DNA of 64,000 nucleotides from Verrucomicrobiia bacterium (GTDB taxonomy: Bacteria > Verrucomicrobiota > Verrucomicrobiia > Limisphaerales > JAEYXS01). Under the pieces are notes generated by a model that was not told the origin of the DNA, searched no databases, and was given only the letters and a program-made list of their open reading frames with translations. Where the stretch lies: positions 1-64,000 of the forward strand of contig DASWYF010000008.1 of the NCBI GenBank assembly GCA_036405135.1, read 5' to 3'. Shown here piece after piece: positions 43,764 to 51,907 of this stretch; positions within the stretch are counted from its first letter, which is position 1; each line of letters begins with the position of its first letter. Made by a program: the position numbers and the translations under genes.

Positions 43764-44861
43764 ATGAAATCGGACTCCGAAAGCAAGGCCACTCGGGATG
43801 AACCCGAGTTTCAAAAGGTTGCTGAGTGCCTCTATCGCCATACTGGTAGCTCCATCTATTACGGGTTGGTGAAGAGAGGCGGCAAGCAGATTCGAAAATC
43901 CTTCAAAACCACCGACCGTAAGATCGCCGAACGCCACCTCGCCACCTTCCGCGAACAGGTGGCCAGACTCAGCCGCGTGGAAGGCATTGGCAAAATCTCT
44001 TTCAAACAACTGGCCGAACGCTGGCTCGAAACCATTCGATATGCCTTGAAGCCCTCCTCCCTTCGCCGACGCGAAACCAGCGTCGTCCAACTTAATCGCC
44101 ATTTTGGTTCTCTACCCGTTCGCAATATCACCGCACAAACTTGCGATGAATGGATCGCGAAACGCGCAGGCACACGTAGCGCTTCCACCTTCAACAACGA
44201 GCGCGAAACCCTCCGGGCAATCTTGGACTACGCACAACGCGAGGGATTAATTCTCAATAATCCCGCGCAAGCCATTAAACGCCGTCGTTTGCAGAAAAAG
44301 GAAATCGTCATTCCTACCCGCGATCAATTCAGCCAATTGATTAAAGGCATCCGAGATTTGGACGTCCGCGCCCGTGACGCTGCCGATTTAATCGAACTAC
44401 TGGCATACTCTGGCGTCCGGCTTGGTGAAGCTACCGCAATGCTTTGGCAGCATATCGACTTTGTGAGAGGTAGTTTCACCGTAACCGGCGGCGAAGAAGG
44501 CACTAAAAACCACGAAGCCCGCTCCGTTCCGCTCTTCCCCGCATTAAAGCAATTATTGGAGCGATTAATTCAAGAGCGCAATCCACAACCCGAAGACCGG
44601 ATTATTCGGATTGATACGGCCAAGAAAGCGATGGCGTCCGCGTGCAAAGATCAATCGCTGCCTCATTTCACCCATCACGCCATGCGTCACTACTTCGCCA
44701 GCAATGCCATCGAGCAAGGTATCGACTTTAAAACCATTGCAGGCTGGCTTGGCCACAAAGACGGCGGCATACTCGTTGCCCAGACATACGGCCACTTGAG
44801 AGACATTCACTCTTTCGAAATGGCCAAACGCATGACTTTTACCGCATCGTCAAATGAGTAA
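43764..44861 (+). CDS. Tyrosine-family site-specific integrase
   Basis: 365 residues. The N-terminal AP2-like part (YYGLVKRGGKQIRKSFKTTDRKIAERHL), a core-binding domain (LAERWLETIRYALKPSSLRRR), then the catalytic domain with Arg in LLAYSGVRLGEATAML (about 219), HxxR in FTHHAMRHYFASNA (about 306) and the nucleophile Tyr in GHKDGGILVAQTYGHL (about 341). It catalyses island integration and excision at the tRNA-Arg att sites and lies 90 bp from attL. The 3' end overlaps the next gene by 8 bp. Confidence 0.95.
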   Translation: MKSDSESKATRDEPEFQKVAECLYRHTGSSIYYGLVKRGGKQIRKSFKTTDRKIAERHLATFREQVARLSRVEGIGKISFKQLAERWLETIRYALKPSSLRRRETSVVQLNRHFGSLPVRNITAQTCDEWIAKRAGTRSASTFNNERETLRAILDYAQREGLILNNPAQAIKRRRLQKKEIVIPTRDQFSQLIKGIRDLDVRARDAADLIELLAYSGVRLGEATAMLWQHIDFVRGSFTVTGGEEGTKNHEARSVPLFPALKQLLERLIQERNPQPEDRIIRIDTAKKAMASACKDQSLPHFTHHAMRHYFASNAIEQGIDFKTIAGWLGHKDGGILVAQTYGHLRDIHSFEMAKRMTFTASSNE

Positions 44862-45702
44862 TTTATTACCAGTTAAATCCGCTGCTGAATTTTCTTTTGC
44901 GGCATTAATTCCAAAAACTGGCGAATTAACTGTCTCTCAGCAAGCTGGCGCACAAATCATCAAAGAGTTTGACGTGCTTTGGCGAGCATTCCCGCAGGAA
45001 GCGCAAGACTTCATCCTACGAGCAATGACTTCCTTCGGCTTGCCCGTCGATTACCCAAAGCTGCCTGTTTGGGGACAACGCGCCGCACACCATTTGTTCT
45101 TTTTATGTTATCCAACACTCAAGAATGTTGATTTGAGCAATCCCGATTCAGAAGCCTTCGGCAGGTTTACGGGACATTTGCTCGCGATCATCGGCCACGC
45201 GAAACAAGGGACTGCCATCTTTGCAAAGATCAGCGGGAAAGTTGAACAGGAAGTCCGAGATATGTTTCTTCGCATAGAAGTGCCCGTGAAAGTTTTAGCC
45301 AATGAGGGTATGAGTTTGCCCCCAGCGGAGGCCGCTAAATTCCTCAAGGGCTTGAATCACGCTTTCAGCCGTACTTTTGACGCAGTGGGGTGGCCTATCG
45401 GTTGGAATACCAGCAGCATGATTCAAATCTCCATTGCGATTGGCTGGCGTTACATAACCACCAATAAGCCGACCTTACCCCAGCTTCATAGGGAGCTGGC
45501 CAAATTTCTTGGCATTCAGGAAGTAGGCGACACTGACCGCCTTAAAAAGCTTTGTCACCGTCTTGGCTTACGCTTTGACGGAAGCAGTGACAAAGGGGGG
45601 ACACCGATTATTTTGGATGTCCCTCCCCAAGTAGAGTCGATTCCAGATAGTAAGAGAGTCGCCCAGAGAATAATGGGCGATGTAGATGATCGAAAAAATT
45701 AA
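44854..45702 (+). CDS. Unknown island protein between integrase and excisionase
   Basis: 282 residues, soluble. It is mostly helical (TVSQQAGAQIIKEFDVLWRAFPQEAQDFILRAM; FGRFTGHLLAIIGHAKQG), and the C-terminal third (TLPQLHRELAKFLGIQEVGDTDRLKKLCHRLGLRF) reads like a helix-turn-helix or winged-helix unit. ATG 44854 overlaps the integrase stop by 8 bp, and its own end overlaps the next gene by 17 bp, so all three are translationally coupled. No family recognised; a regulator of integration or element copy control is a guess from position. Confidence 0.75.
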   Translation: MSNLLPVKSAAEFSFAALIPKTGELTVSQQAGAQIIKEFDVLWRAFPQEAQDFILRAMTSFGLPVDYPKLPVWGQRAAHHLFFLCYPTLKNVDLSNPDSEAFGRFTGHLLAIIGHAKQGTAIFAKISGKVEQEVRDMFLRIEVPVKVLANEGMSLPPAEAAKFLKGLNHAFSRTFDAVGWPIGWNTSSMIQISIAIGWRYITTNKPTLPQLHRELAKFLGIQEVGDTDRLKKLCHRLGLRFDGSSDKGGTPIILDVPPQVESIPDSKRVAQRIMGDVDDRKN

Positions 45703-45877
45703 ACTCGCACTGTCTAGGACCGAGGCCGCTGAGGCGCTCGGTATCAGCCCCATCACCATTGACCGCCTCACCAAGCGCGGTCTGCTTAACCCCTCACGAG
45801 CAACAAGGCGTCCGCTTTACTCCATTGCGGAAATCCAGCGCTTCCTCCGTGAAACCAGCTTCCCATTGGAAAGCTAA
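45686..45877 (+). CDS. Excisionase-like helix-turn-helix protein
   Basis: 63 residues with the MerR/excisionase HTH (HTH_17) layout: LSRTEAAEALGISPITIDRLTKRGLLNPSRATRRPLYSIAEIQRFL. The turn 'G-I-S' and the wing-like R-R-P-L-Y-S are typical. It overlaps the upstream gene by 17 bp. Such proteins direct integrase toward excision or act as repressors at att or origin DNA. The length is typical of Xis-type proteins. Confidence 0.85.
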   Translation: MIEKIKLALSRTEAAEALGISPITIDRLTKRGLLNPSRATRRPLYSIAEIQRFLRETSFPLES

Positions 45878-45898
45878 CCACAAGGAAAGGTTGTCGCC

Positions 45899-47389
45899 AT
45901 GGTTTCGCCACTCGAAACGTCCGCTTTGCCTCACGATCCCAAAGCGGAGAAACACGCACTCTCTCTCATCCTTCGGCTGATTTTCGAAGCCAATGAGACG
46001 GAAGCGCGGGCTTGTATGGGTTTGCTGGACGCAGGTTATTTCCACCTGTCCGGCAATCATGCGGTTTTTCACGCCCTGCAAAACTGTTTTCACACGGAAA
46101 CCCTTCCGTCCGTGGAACCCCTTATTAACCACCTCGAAAACCAAGGGATGCTCAAGGACGAAGCCTTGGAATTGATTAATGGACTAAAGGACGCAAACCC
46201 GGACATTAATTCGGACTTTAATTCCGTCCGTGTCCGGTTGGAAACCGTCCAGAAACGCCGCCTGCTGGGGATTGCCGGACGCCAAGCCGTCCGCCTATCC
46301 TCGGACGAAAACCTCAAAGGCGGACAGCTTACGGACGCCGTTCGGACATTGGTGGACATGGTTTTGGTATCAAAGGCGGACAAACCATCGAAAAAGCTCC
46401 TGAATTTCCATTCGCAAGCATCCATCCGCTCATGGGTAGCACCGGACGACCTTTTTCTGGTCGGACAAGGATTAATCACTCGCGGGGAGGTTATTTTGAT
46501 TGGTGGCGCTCCTGGCATCGGCAAAAGCCGTGCTGCCTTGGCACTGGCTGTGTCCGGCGCTACCGGACGCGACTGGTTCGGGCTTCCCGTCCGCAATCGT
46601 TTTCGGACGCTCATTATCCAATGCGAAAACGGACGCCACCGATTGAAATCCGACTTTGACGCTTTGGCGGACGCAGGAATTGATTTGGCGGACGCGGTTA
46701 TGGTGACGGATTGCCCGGACGTCGGACTCAAATTCGCGTGTCCGGCATTCCGCGCTGAGGTTAAAGCGGAGATCGAGCGTTTTAAACCTTCGGTTGTCGT
46801 TGTTGATCCGTGGACAGAAGCCACGCAAGGCGACAAAAAAGAGGATTATCAAAACGCCCTCGCCAATATCCGCTCTTGCCTGCCCAAAGGAGATAACGCC
46901 CCGGCTCTAATCATCGTCTGTCATACCCGGAAACCACAAGGAGAGGAAAAGACCTCTGGACGCGGACTCTTGAACCTCATTGCAGGCAGCTACACCATCG
47001 GCAGTGCCGCCCGGACAGCCTTCGTCATCCAAAAAGCGTCCGATGAACCGGACGATACCCGTCGTGTCTGGACATGCTGCAAAGCAAACAACTGCGAAAT
47101 GCCACCCGCTACCGCTTGGGATTGCTCAATCGCCAGCTTTGAGCCTTTGCCGGACTTCGATTGGACATCCTTCCAAGCAGGCGGCAAAACGTCCGGGCGT
47201 CCGGCTAAGGTAAGTGAAGAGGATATTCGGACGGTTTTGGCGGACGGACGCCGAGCGGCCAAGAAAGTGGTCGTTGATGAGTTGATGGAAAACTGCGATT
47301 GCGTCGCGAGCAATGCCTACGAAGCCCTGAAACGCTGTAGTCATCTGCTGGACACGGACGAAAACAGACTTCTCTACCTTAAAAGCTGA
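45899..47389 (+). CDS. DnaB-N / RepA-like AAA ATPase of the island
   Basis: 496 residues. Residues about 10-110 resemble the DnaB helicase N-terminal domain (DPKAEKHALSLILRLIF, GNHAVFHALQNCF). The RecA-fold ATPase has Walker A GGAPGIGKSRAALALA (about 202-210) and Walker B SVVVVDPWTEA (about 300), with VCHTRKP sensor-like residues. A C-terminal HTH-like tail (AKKVVVDELMENCDCVASNAYEAL) is possible. The RepA-type helicase/ATPase suggests replication or segregation of an excised circular form. RBS AAGGAAAGG lies about 8 bases before ATG 45899. The DNA of this gene is saturated with CGGAC/GTCCG. A palindrome cluster follows directly. Confidence 0.85.
   Translation: MVSPLETSALPHDPKAEKHALSLILRLIFEANETEARACMGLLDAGYFHLSGNHAVFHALQNCFHTETLPSVEPLINHLENQGMLKDEALELINGLKDANPDINSDFNSVRVRLETVQKRRLLGIAGRQAVRLSSDENLKGGQLTDAVRTLVDMVLVSKADKPSKKLLNFHSQASIRSWVAPDDLFLVGQGLITRGEVILIGGAPGIGKSRAALALAVSGATGRDWFGLPVRNRFRTLIIQCENGRHRLKSDFDALADAGIDLADAVMVTDCPDVGLKFACPAFRAEVKAEIERFKPSVVVVDPWTEATQGDKKEDYQNALANIRSCLPKGDNAPALIIVCHTRKPQGEEKTSGRGLLNLIAGSYTIGSAARTAFVIQKASDEPDDTRRVWTCCKANNCEMPPATAWDCSIASFEPLPDFDWTSFQAGGKTSGRPAKVSEEDIRTVLADGRRAAKKVVVDELMENCDCVASNAYEALKRCSHLLDTDENRLLYLKS
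45919..47359. repeat. Dense CGGAC/GTCCG pentamer array inside the ATPase gene
   Basis: Hand counting gives about 37 occurrences of CGGAC or its complement GTCCG within 1.5 kb, spread along almost the whole gene and on both strands, in several codon phases. The neighbouring genes at 44854-45702 and 50095-51351 have none that I could find, hsdM about 4, and hsdR about 12. The base after CGGAC is most often G (roughly 21 of 37). Confidence 0.75.
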
Positions 47390-47486
47390 TTCTCGAAATA
47401 TTTCGAGAATTCCTGAAACTATTTCAGGAAAATTTTCCCGTTTCCCGAAACCCCTAGGGGTTTTTCATTTCGGGAAAACCGGTTTT
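47390..47486. promoter_or_regulatory. Cluster of perfect palindromes, possible origin or termination/partition site
   Basis: Four elements in 97 bp: TTCTCGAAATATTTCGAGAA (47390-47409, perfect 20-bp palindrome), TTCCTGAAA-CTA-TTTCAGGAA (47410-47430), TTTCCCGAAA (47441-47450) with TTTCGGGAAA (47468-47477) enclosing AAACCCCTAGGGGTTT (47448-47463), and AAAACCGGTTTT (47475-47486). The first starts on the base after the ATPase stop codon, and the arms share a TTTCG/CGAAA flavour. Confidence 0.75.
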
Positions 47487-47693
47487 CGCCGCAAAACCTC
47501 CCGCCTTTTCCAAAAACCGGTAGGAATTCCACTGGACCAAGTCTTTAGAACAGGGCAAAAAGACACAGCCACCGGCCTTAGAGGTTAAACAAGCCTGCAA
47601 ACCCGCCGGACGGGAACCGGGACACAGCTTTAATAGCTTAGGGTTCGAGGTGGAGGTTGGGGACACATAATTAAAAGCCGTTCGTTGCTATTA
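47487..47693. other. Non-coding remainder between palindrome cluster and hsdR
   Basis: About 207 bp without a gene. CCAAAAACCGG near 47510 extends the ACCGG theme of the palindromes. No clear promoter could be fixed for hsdR. Confidence 0.5.
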
Positions 47694-50063
47694 ATGTCAA
47701 CCGAGGCAGATACGTGTCGTAAATTCGTCGTGCCGAAACTTTATTCGGCAGGGTGGAATGATGACCAAATAGGCGAACAACGCCCGTTTACGGACGGGCG
47801 AATCGTCGTGGCTGGCAAAATGGCTTGGCGACGTCCCCAGAAACGCGCTGATTACTTGCTCCGCTACCGGCAAAGCCTTCCCTTGGCAGTAGTTGAAGCA
47901 AAAGCTTCTCATAAGAACGCCGCCTCGGGACTTCAACAGGCGAAGGAATACGCCCAAATCCTTGATCTCAAATTTGCATACGCCACCAATGGCCACGAAA
48001 TCATTGAGTTTGATTTCTTGAGCGGCAAAGAGTCGATCATCGAGGCATTTCCATCCCCTGAAAATCTTTGGAACCGTCTGCAATACCGTACCGGCTTAAA
48101 AGCAGAGCAACAGCAACCCCTCCTTACTCCGCCAAACCTTACTAACGGCAAAGATCCCCGTTACTATCAGCAGATCGCGATTAATCGCACTTTGCAGGCT
48201 ATCGCCGGAGGAAAGCGCCGTGTCTTGCTCACCATGGCCACCGGCACCGGTAAGACCGTCGTAGCCTTCCAAATTTGCTGGAAGCTTTGGACTTCGAAGT
48301 GGAACGCCAAAGGCGATCCTACGCGCAAACCTCGCATTCTCTTTCTAGCAGATCGCAATTTCTTAGTAGATGATCCTAAAGACAAAACCTTTGCTCCCTT
48401 TGGTGATGCCCGTCACAAAATCGAAGGCGGCGATATTACCCACGGACGCGAGCTTTATTTCTCTACCTACCAATCCATTGCCAAGGACGCCAACCGCCCC
48501 GGCCTTTACAAAGAGTTTGCCCCTGATTTCTTCGATCTCATCATCATCGACGAATGCCACCGGGGAAGCGCCAAGGAAGAATCGAACTGGCGGGACATCC
48601 TCGAATATTTCACCTCCGCTTATCAAATAGGCATGACCGCAACGCCGTTGCGGGATGAAAACCGGGACACCTACCTTTACTTTGGCAATCCCGTCTATCA
48701 ATACAGCCTCAAGCAAGGCATTGATGACGGTTTCCTTGCCCCTTACCGCGTCCACCGCGTCATTACGCAATGGGATGCCGCTGGCTGGCGTCCGAGCAAG
48801 GATGAGTTAGACCGCTACGGACGCGCCATCCCGGATGAGGAATACCGCACTGCCGATTTTGAACGCTTGGTTGCCTTACGCGCCCGGACGCAAGCCATTG
48901 CCAAGCATTTAACCGAATTCCTGAAAAAGACGGATCGCTTTGCCAAGACGATCATCTTTTGCGTGGACCAAGAGCATGCTTCGGAGATGCGCACGGCGCT
49001 GAATAATCTGAACAAGGACTTGGTAAAGGACTATCCGAATTACGTTTGTCGCGTGACATCAGACGAAGGCGACATCGGACGCGGACACATGGAACGTTTT
49101 CAAGACCCCGATACCAAAACGCCAACTATCCTTACCACCTCCCAATTACTCACCACCGGCCTAGACGCCCCTACGTGTCAGAACGTCGTTCTTGTTCGCA
49201 TGGTGAATTCCATGGTGGAATTTAAGCAGATCATCGGACGCGGCACACGTGTCCGTGATGATTACGGCAAGCTTTGGTTCAATATCATCGACTATACCGG
49301 CACTGCCACGCGGAATTTCGCCGATCCTGCTTTCGATGGCGATCCGGCCTTTGCTTCTCAAGAAGAAATTGATGAGTACGGCAAGGTGAAGGAAACCGAA
49401 ATCCTTACGCCCGAGGAACCGGAAGATCCAAGCGGTGAAATCAAAGAGCCGAAGGAACAGATCGAAATTGATTACCCGGCAGACAAGGAAAAGCGGAAAT
49501 ACTATTACGATGGCGGACAGGTAGAGATTGCTGCCGACCTCGTTTACGAGCTGGACGCGGACGGCAAGCAATTGCGCGTGGTGAAGCTGACGGAATACAC
49601 CGGGGATAAAGTGCGTTCCATTTGCCCGAGCACGGTGGAGCTACGTGCCCGTTGGAGCGATCCCGAGCAACGCGCCGAGATGATTCAGCAGTTGGCCGAG
49701 CGCGGCATTGATTTCCAAGCCCTCGCCCTGCAAGCAGGCAAGCCCGAAGCCGATCCTTTCGATCTCCTTTGCCATTTAGCTTACAACGCGCCCATTTTGA
49801 CTCGCCGCCAACGCGCCGACCGCGTGAAGAAACAGGAAACCAACTTCTTCGACGGTTATGGACCGGAAGCCAAGGCGATCCTCGGCGATCTTCTGGAAAA
49901 ATATGCTGCCGATGGGGAGCTGCAATTCAGTTTACCGGACGTTCTAAAAGTTCCACCAATTTCACACTATGGAAATGTGAATGAGATAATTGGACGATTC
50001 GGAGGAACAGAAAAACTACGAAGTGCAGTTAACCAACTACAGTCACTGCTGTATGCTGCATAG
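47694..50063 (+). CDS. hsdR: Type I restriction endonuclease subunit R
   Basis: About 789 residues from ATG 47694. The N-terminal nuclease domain has ADYLLRYRQSLPLAVVEAKAS, the PD-(D/E)XK D...ExK core. The SF2 motor has MATGTGKTVVAF (motif I, about 180), IIIDECHRGS (motif II, DECH), GMTATPLRDEN (III), TSQLLTTGLDAP (V) and QIIGRGTRVRDDYGK (VI). The C-terminal helical part couples to HsdM/HsdS. HsdR translocates DNA and cuts remote from an unmodified site. Unusually, two extra genes separate it from hsdM. Confidence 0.94.
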   Translation: MSTEADTCRKFVVPKLYSAGWNDDQIGEQRPFTDGRIVVAGKMAWRRPQKRADYLLRYRQSLPLAVVEAKASHKNAASGLQQAKEYAQILDLKFAYATNGHEIIEFDFLSGKESIIEAFPSPENLWNRLQYRTGLKAEQQQPLLTPPNLTNGKDPRYYQQIAINRTLQAIAGGKRRVLLTMATGTGKTVVAFQICWKLWTSKWNAKGDPTRKPRILFLADRNFLVDDPKDKTFAPFGDARHKIEGGDITHGRELYFSTYQSIAKDANRPGLYKEFAPDFFDLIIIDECHRGSAKEESNWRDILEYFTSAYQIGMTATPLRDENRDTYLYFGNPVYQYSLKQGIDDGFLAPYRVHRVITQWDAAGWRPSKDELDRYGRAIPDEEYRTADFERLVALRARTQAIAKHLTEFLKKTDRFAKTIIFCVDQEHASEMRTALNNLNKDLVKDYPNYVCRVTSDEGDIGRGHMERFQDPDTKTPTILTTSQLLTTGLDAPTCQNVVLVRMVNSMVEFKQIIGRGTRVRDDYGKLWFNIIDYTGTATRNFADPAFDGDPAFASQEEIDEYGKVKETEILTPEEPEDPSGEIKEPKEQIEIDYPADKEKRKYYYDGGQVEIAADLVYELDADGKQLRVVKLTEYTGDKVRSICPSTVELRARWSDPEQRAEMIQQLAERGIDFQALALQAGKPEADPFDLLCHLAYNAPILTRRQRADRVKKQETNFFDGYGPEAKAILGDLLEKYAADGELQFSLPDVLKVPPISHYGNVNEIIGRFGGTEKLRSAVNQLQSLLYAA

Positions 50064-50094
50064 ACAAACGCAAACAATTTAAAGAGGCAAAGGT

Positions 50095-51351
50095 ATGTCT
50101 AGGTGGAAATCGAATTTCAATAATCTGCAAATATCGGAAAAAACGAACAACTGCCTAAATGCACTTAAAACACTATCTCTCGATGGTTCCGAGCAGGGCT
50201 CCATTCAGGAATATGAAAGATTATTAAAGGTCTTAAATGCGCTACAGAGCAGATTCTCGAAAATTGATGTGGAGCTGTATAGTCAACACCGCTGGAATCA
50301 AGTTTCAAACTGGCTTAACAACCTTCTAAATGGAATCCAACAATTTGCCGCACGTAAGCGAATTTCACACCTACATGAAGCTAATAGCGCAGCGGATGCG
50401 ATACTGGATGAGTTGAAATCATTCGGCTCGGCTGAAACCGTTGAGGAATTTAAGTCAATCGCAGATGCCAACGCACAGTTTCAACAAAAAATTGTTGAAG
50501 AACTGGATCGCGTTAAAGGCAAATCCAACGACATTAAATCCCAGCTTGATTCTCTCTCTCGGGCTATCACGGATGGCAAAACGCGTTTAGACGAGCACAC
50601 CAATACCATCCAACAACAGAAAGCTCGACTTGATCAATCTATTGCCGAGTTTCAAAGTCAGTTCTCGCAAGCCCAAGAAAAAAGAAATGTTGAGTTTGCC
50701 GCTGCCATTAAGCAAAAGCTGGAAGAGCACCTAAAACAGTTGCAGTCGTTTGAAGACACATTTGCGGCACGTTCTCAAAAGCACGCAGATGAATACACCA
50801 ACTTCTTTTCTACAGCGAAGAGTGAAAATACGGCCCACTTAGAGTTCATTGCTTCGCGCAAAGAAGAAATCGACAAAATATTCGGAGCCATCGGTTCAAC
50901 TTCATTTTCAGGAAACTTCAAAAACACTGCTGATATTGAAGGGAAAGCTGCCAATCTTTGGCGGTGGATTGCGATTGGCTTAATGACTGCCATGATCGCT
51001 GTAGCATGTATCGCGTTTTATTTTAGCATAAAAAATCCGACCGATATGACCGTGTTTCTTTTCCGGATGGGCACAGTAGTGATTTTAGCCATTCCCGCCG
51101 CCTATGCAGCAAATGAATCATCTAAACACAGGGAAAGGGAACGGCTCAACCGGAGATTCTTCCTAGAATTAGCTTCAATCGATGCCTACTTGGTTCTGCT
51201 GCCAGAGGAACAGCGCAATGCGATTAAAGGTAAACTCGCCGAGAGATTTTTTGGCGCTCCCGAATCTCCCGCTTCCACCGGCGATGTCACACAAAAAGAT
51301 ATGTTTGGTGTTCTCACCAATGTTTTGAACAATTTGACCAAAGCGAAGTAG
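50095..51351 (+). CDS. Coiled-coil protein with two C-terminal transmembrane segments, inserted in the RM operon
   Basis: 418 residues. The N-terminal 95 residues are helical; about 95-250 form a long charged coiled coil (KSNDIKSQLDSLSRAITDGKTRLDEH, QQKARLDQSIAEFQSQFSQAQEKRN). Residues about 288-310 (LWRWIAIGLMTAMIAVACIAF) and 320-340 (FLFRMGTVVILAIPAAYAA) are transmembrane, and a basic segment (KHRERERLNRRFF) and a cytoplasmic tail follow. The layout suggests a membrane-tethered sensor or effector whose coiled coil faces the cytoplasm. A purine-rich RBS (AAAGAGG) precedes ATG 50095. The next gene starts 5 bp after its stop. No family recognised; defence function is inferred from position only. 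Confidence 0.8.
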   Translation: MSRWKSNFNNLQISEKTNNCLNALKTLSLDGSEQGSIQEYERLLKVLNALQSRFSKIDVELYSQHRWNQVSNWLNNLLNGIQQFAARKRISHLHEANSAADAILDELKSFGSAETVEEFKSIADANAQFQQKIVEELDRVKGKSNDIKSQLDSLSRAITDGKTRLDEHTNTIQQQKARLDQSIAEFQSQFSQAQEKRNVEFAAAIKQKLEEHLKQLQSFEDTFAARSQKHADEYTNFFSTAKSENTAHLEFIASRKEEIDKIFGAIGSTSFSGNFKNTADIEGKAANLWRWIAIGLMTAMIAVACIAFYFSIKNPTDMTVFLFRMGTVVILAIPAAYAANESSKHRERERLNRRFFLELASIDAYLVLLPEEQRNAIKGKLAERFFGAPESPASTGDVTQKDMFGVLTNVLNNLTKAK

Positions 51352-51355
51352 ATTT

Positions 51356-51907
51356 ATGGCATTGCTTGCGGAGGAGATTGTTGAGGAATGGTTAAATCGA
51401 GCCGGATGGTTTACCATTCGCGGCATAAAGCTTGGCGTTGAAGAAATCGATATTCTTGCCCTAAAACCAAGCCCGGACAAGGGCATCCTTTGTCGGCACG
51501 TAGAAGTTCAAGCGTCATTCAATCCGGTTAGCTATCTGACAAAAATTCCCAAAGCTAAGAGAAAACTCGGCGAGTCCGCCAGCAACGCTAGACGCAGAAC
51601 GGAATCAGAGTTACAGGAAAGCGTAGCCTCTTGGATTCATCAAAAATTCGATCACCCCCGGAAGGTTGCTCAACGAAAGGCTCTGCATAATGGGGAATGG
51701 AGCAGAGAATTGGTAGTTCACAACTTGCGGCACCCAGAAGAAAAAGAAGTTATTCGAAGTGCAGGTGTTGTTGTTCATGAACTTGCCACTCTCATCGAAA
51801 GTTTTCGACAAGGTAATCAGATCGTCCCCCGAGCTGCCGGGGCAGATTTCGTTGAGTTGGTAACCGGTTTCGATTTGAGTAAAGGAGATGCGACAATTGA
51901 AGAATGA
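51356..51907 (+). CDS. PD-(D/E)XK-like protein with an E-x-Q motif, overlapping hsdM
   Basis: 183 residues. The start (LLAEEIVEEWLNRAGWFTIRGIKLGVEEIDILAL) followed by RHVEVQASFNPV has the outline of a PD-(D/E)XK nuclease fold: N-terminal helix with Glu, a beta-hairpin with E-I-D, and a strand with E-x-Q in place of E-x-K. HPRKVAQRKALHNGEWSRELVVHN and a VVVHEL strand complete an endonuclease-like core. The Lys to Gln change occurs in some active families and in inactive ones. It begins 5 bp after the membrane protein and overlaps hsdM, so it is coupled to both. Confidence 0.65.
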   Translation: MALLAEEIVEEWLNRAGWFTIRGIKLGVEEIDILALKPSPDKGILCRHVEVQASFNPVSYLTKIPKAKRKLGESASNARRRTESELQESVASWIHQKFDHPRKVAQRKALHNGEWSRELVVHNLRHPEEKEVIRSAGVVVHELATLIESFRQGNQIVPRAAGADFVELVTGFDLSKGDATIEE

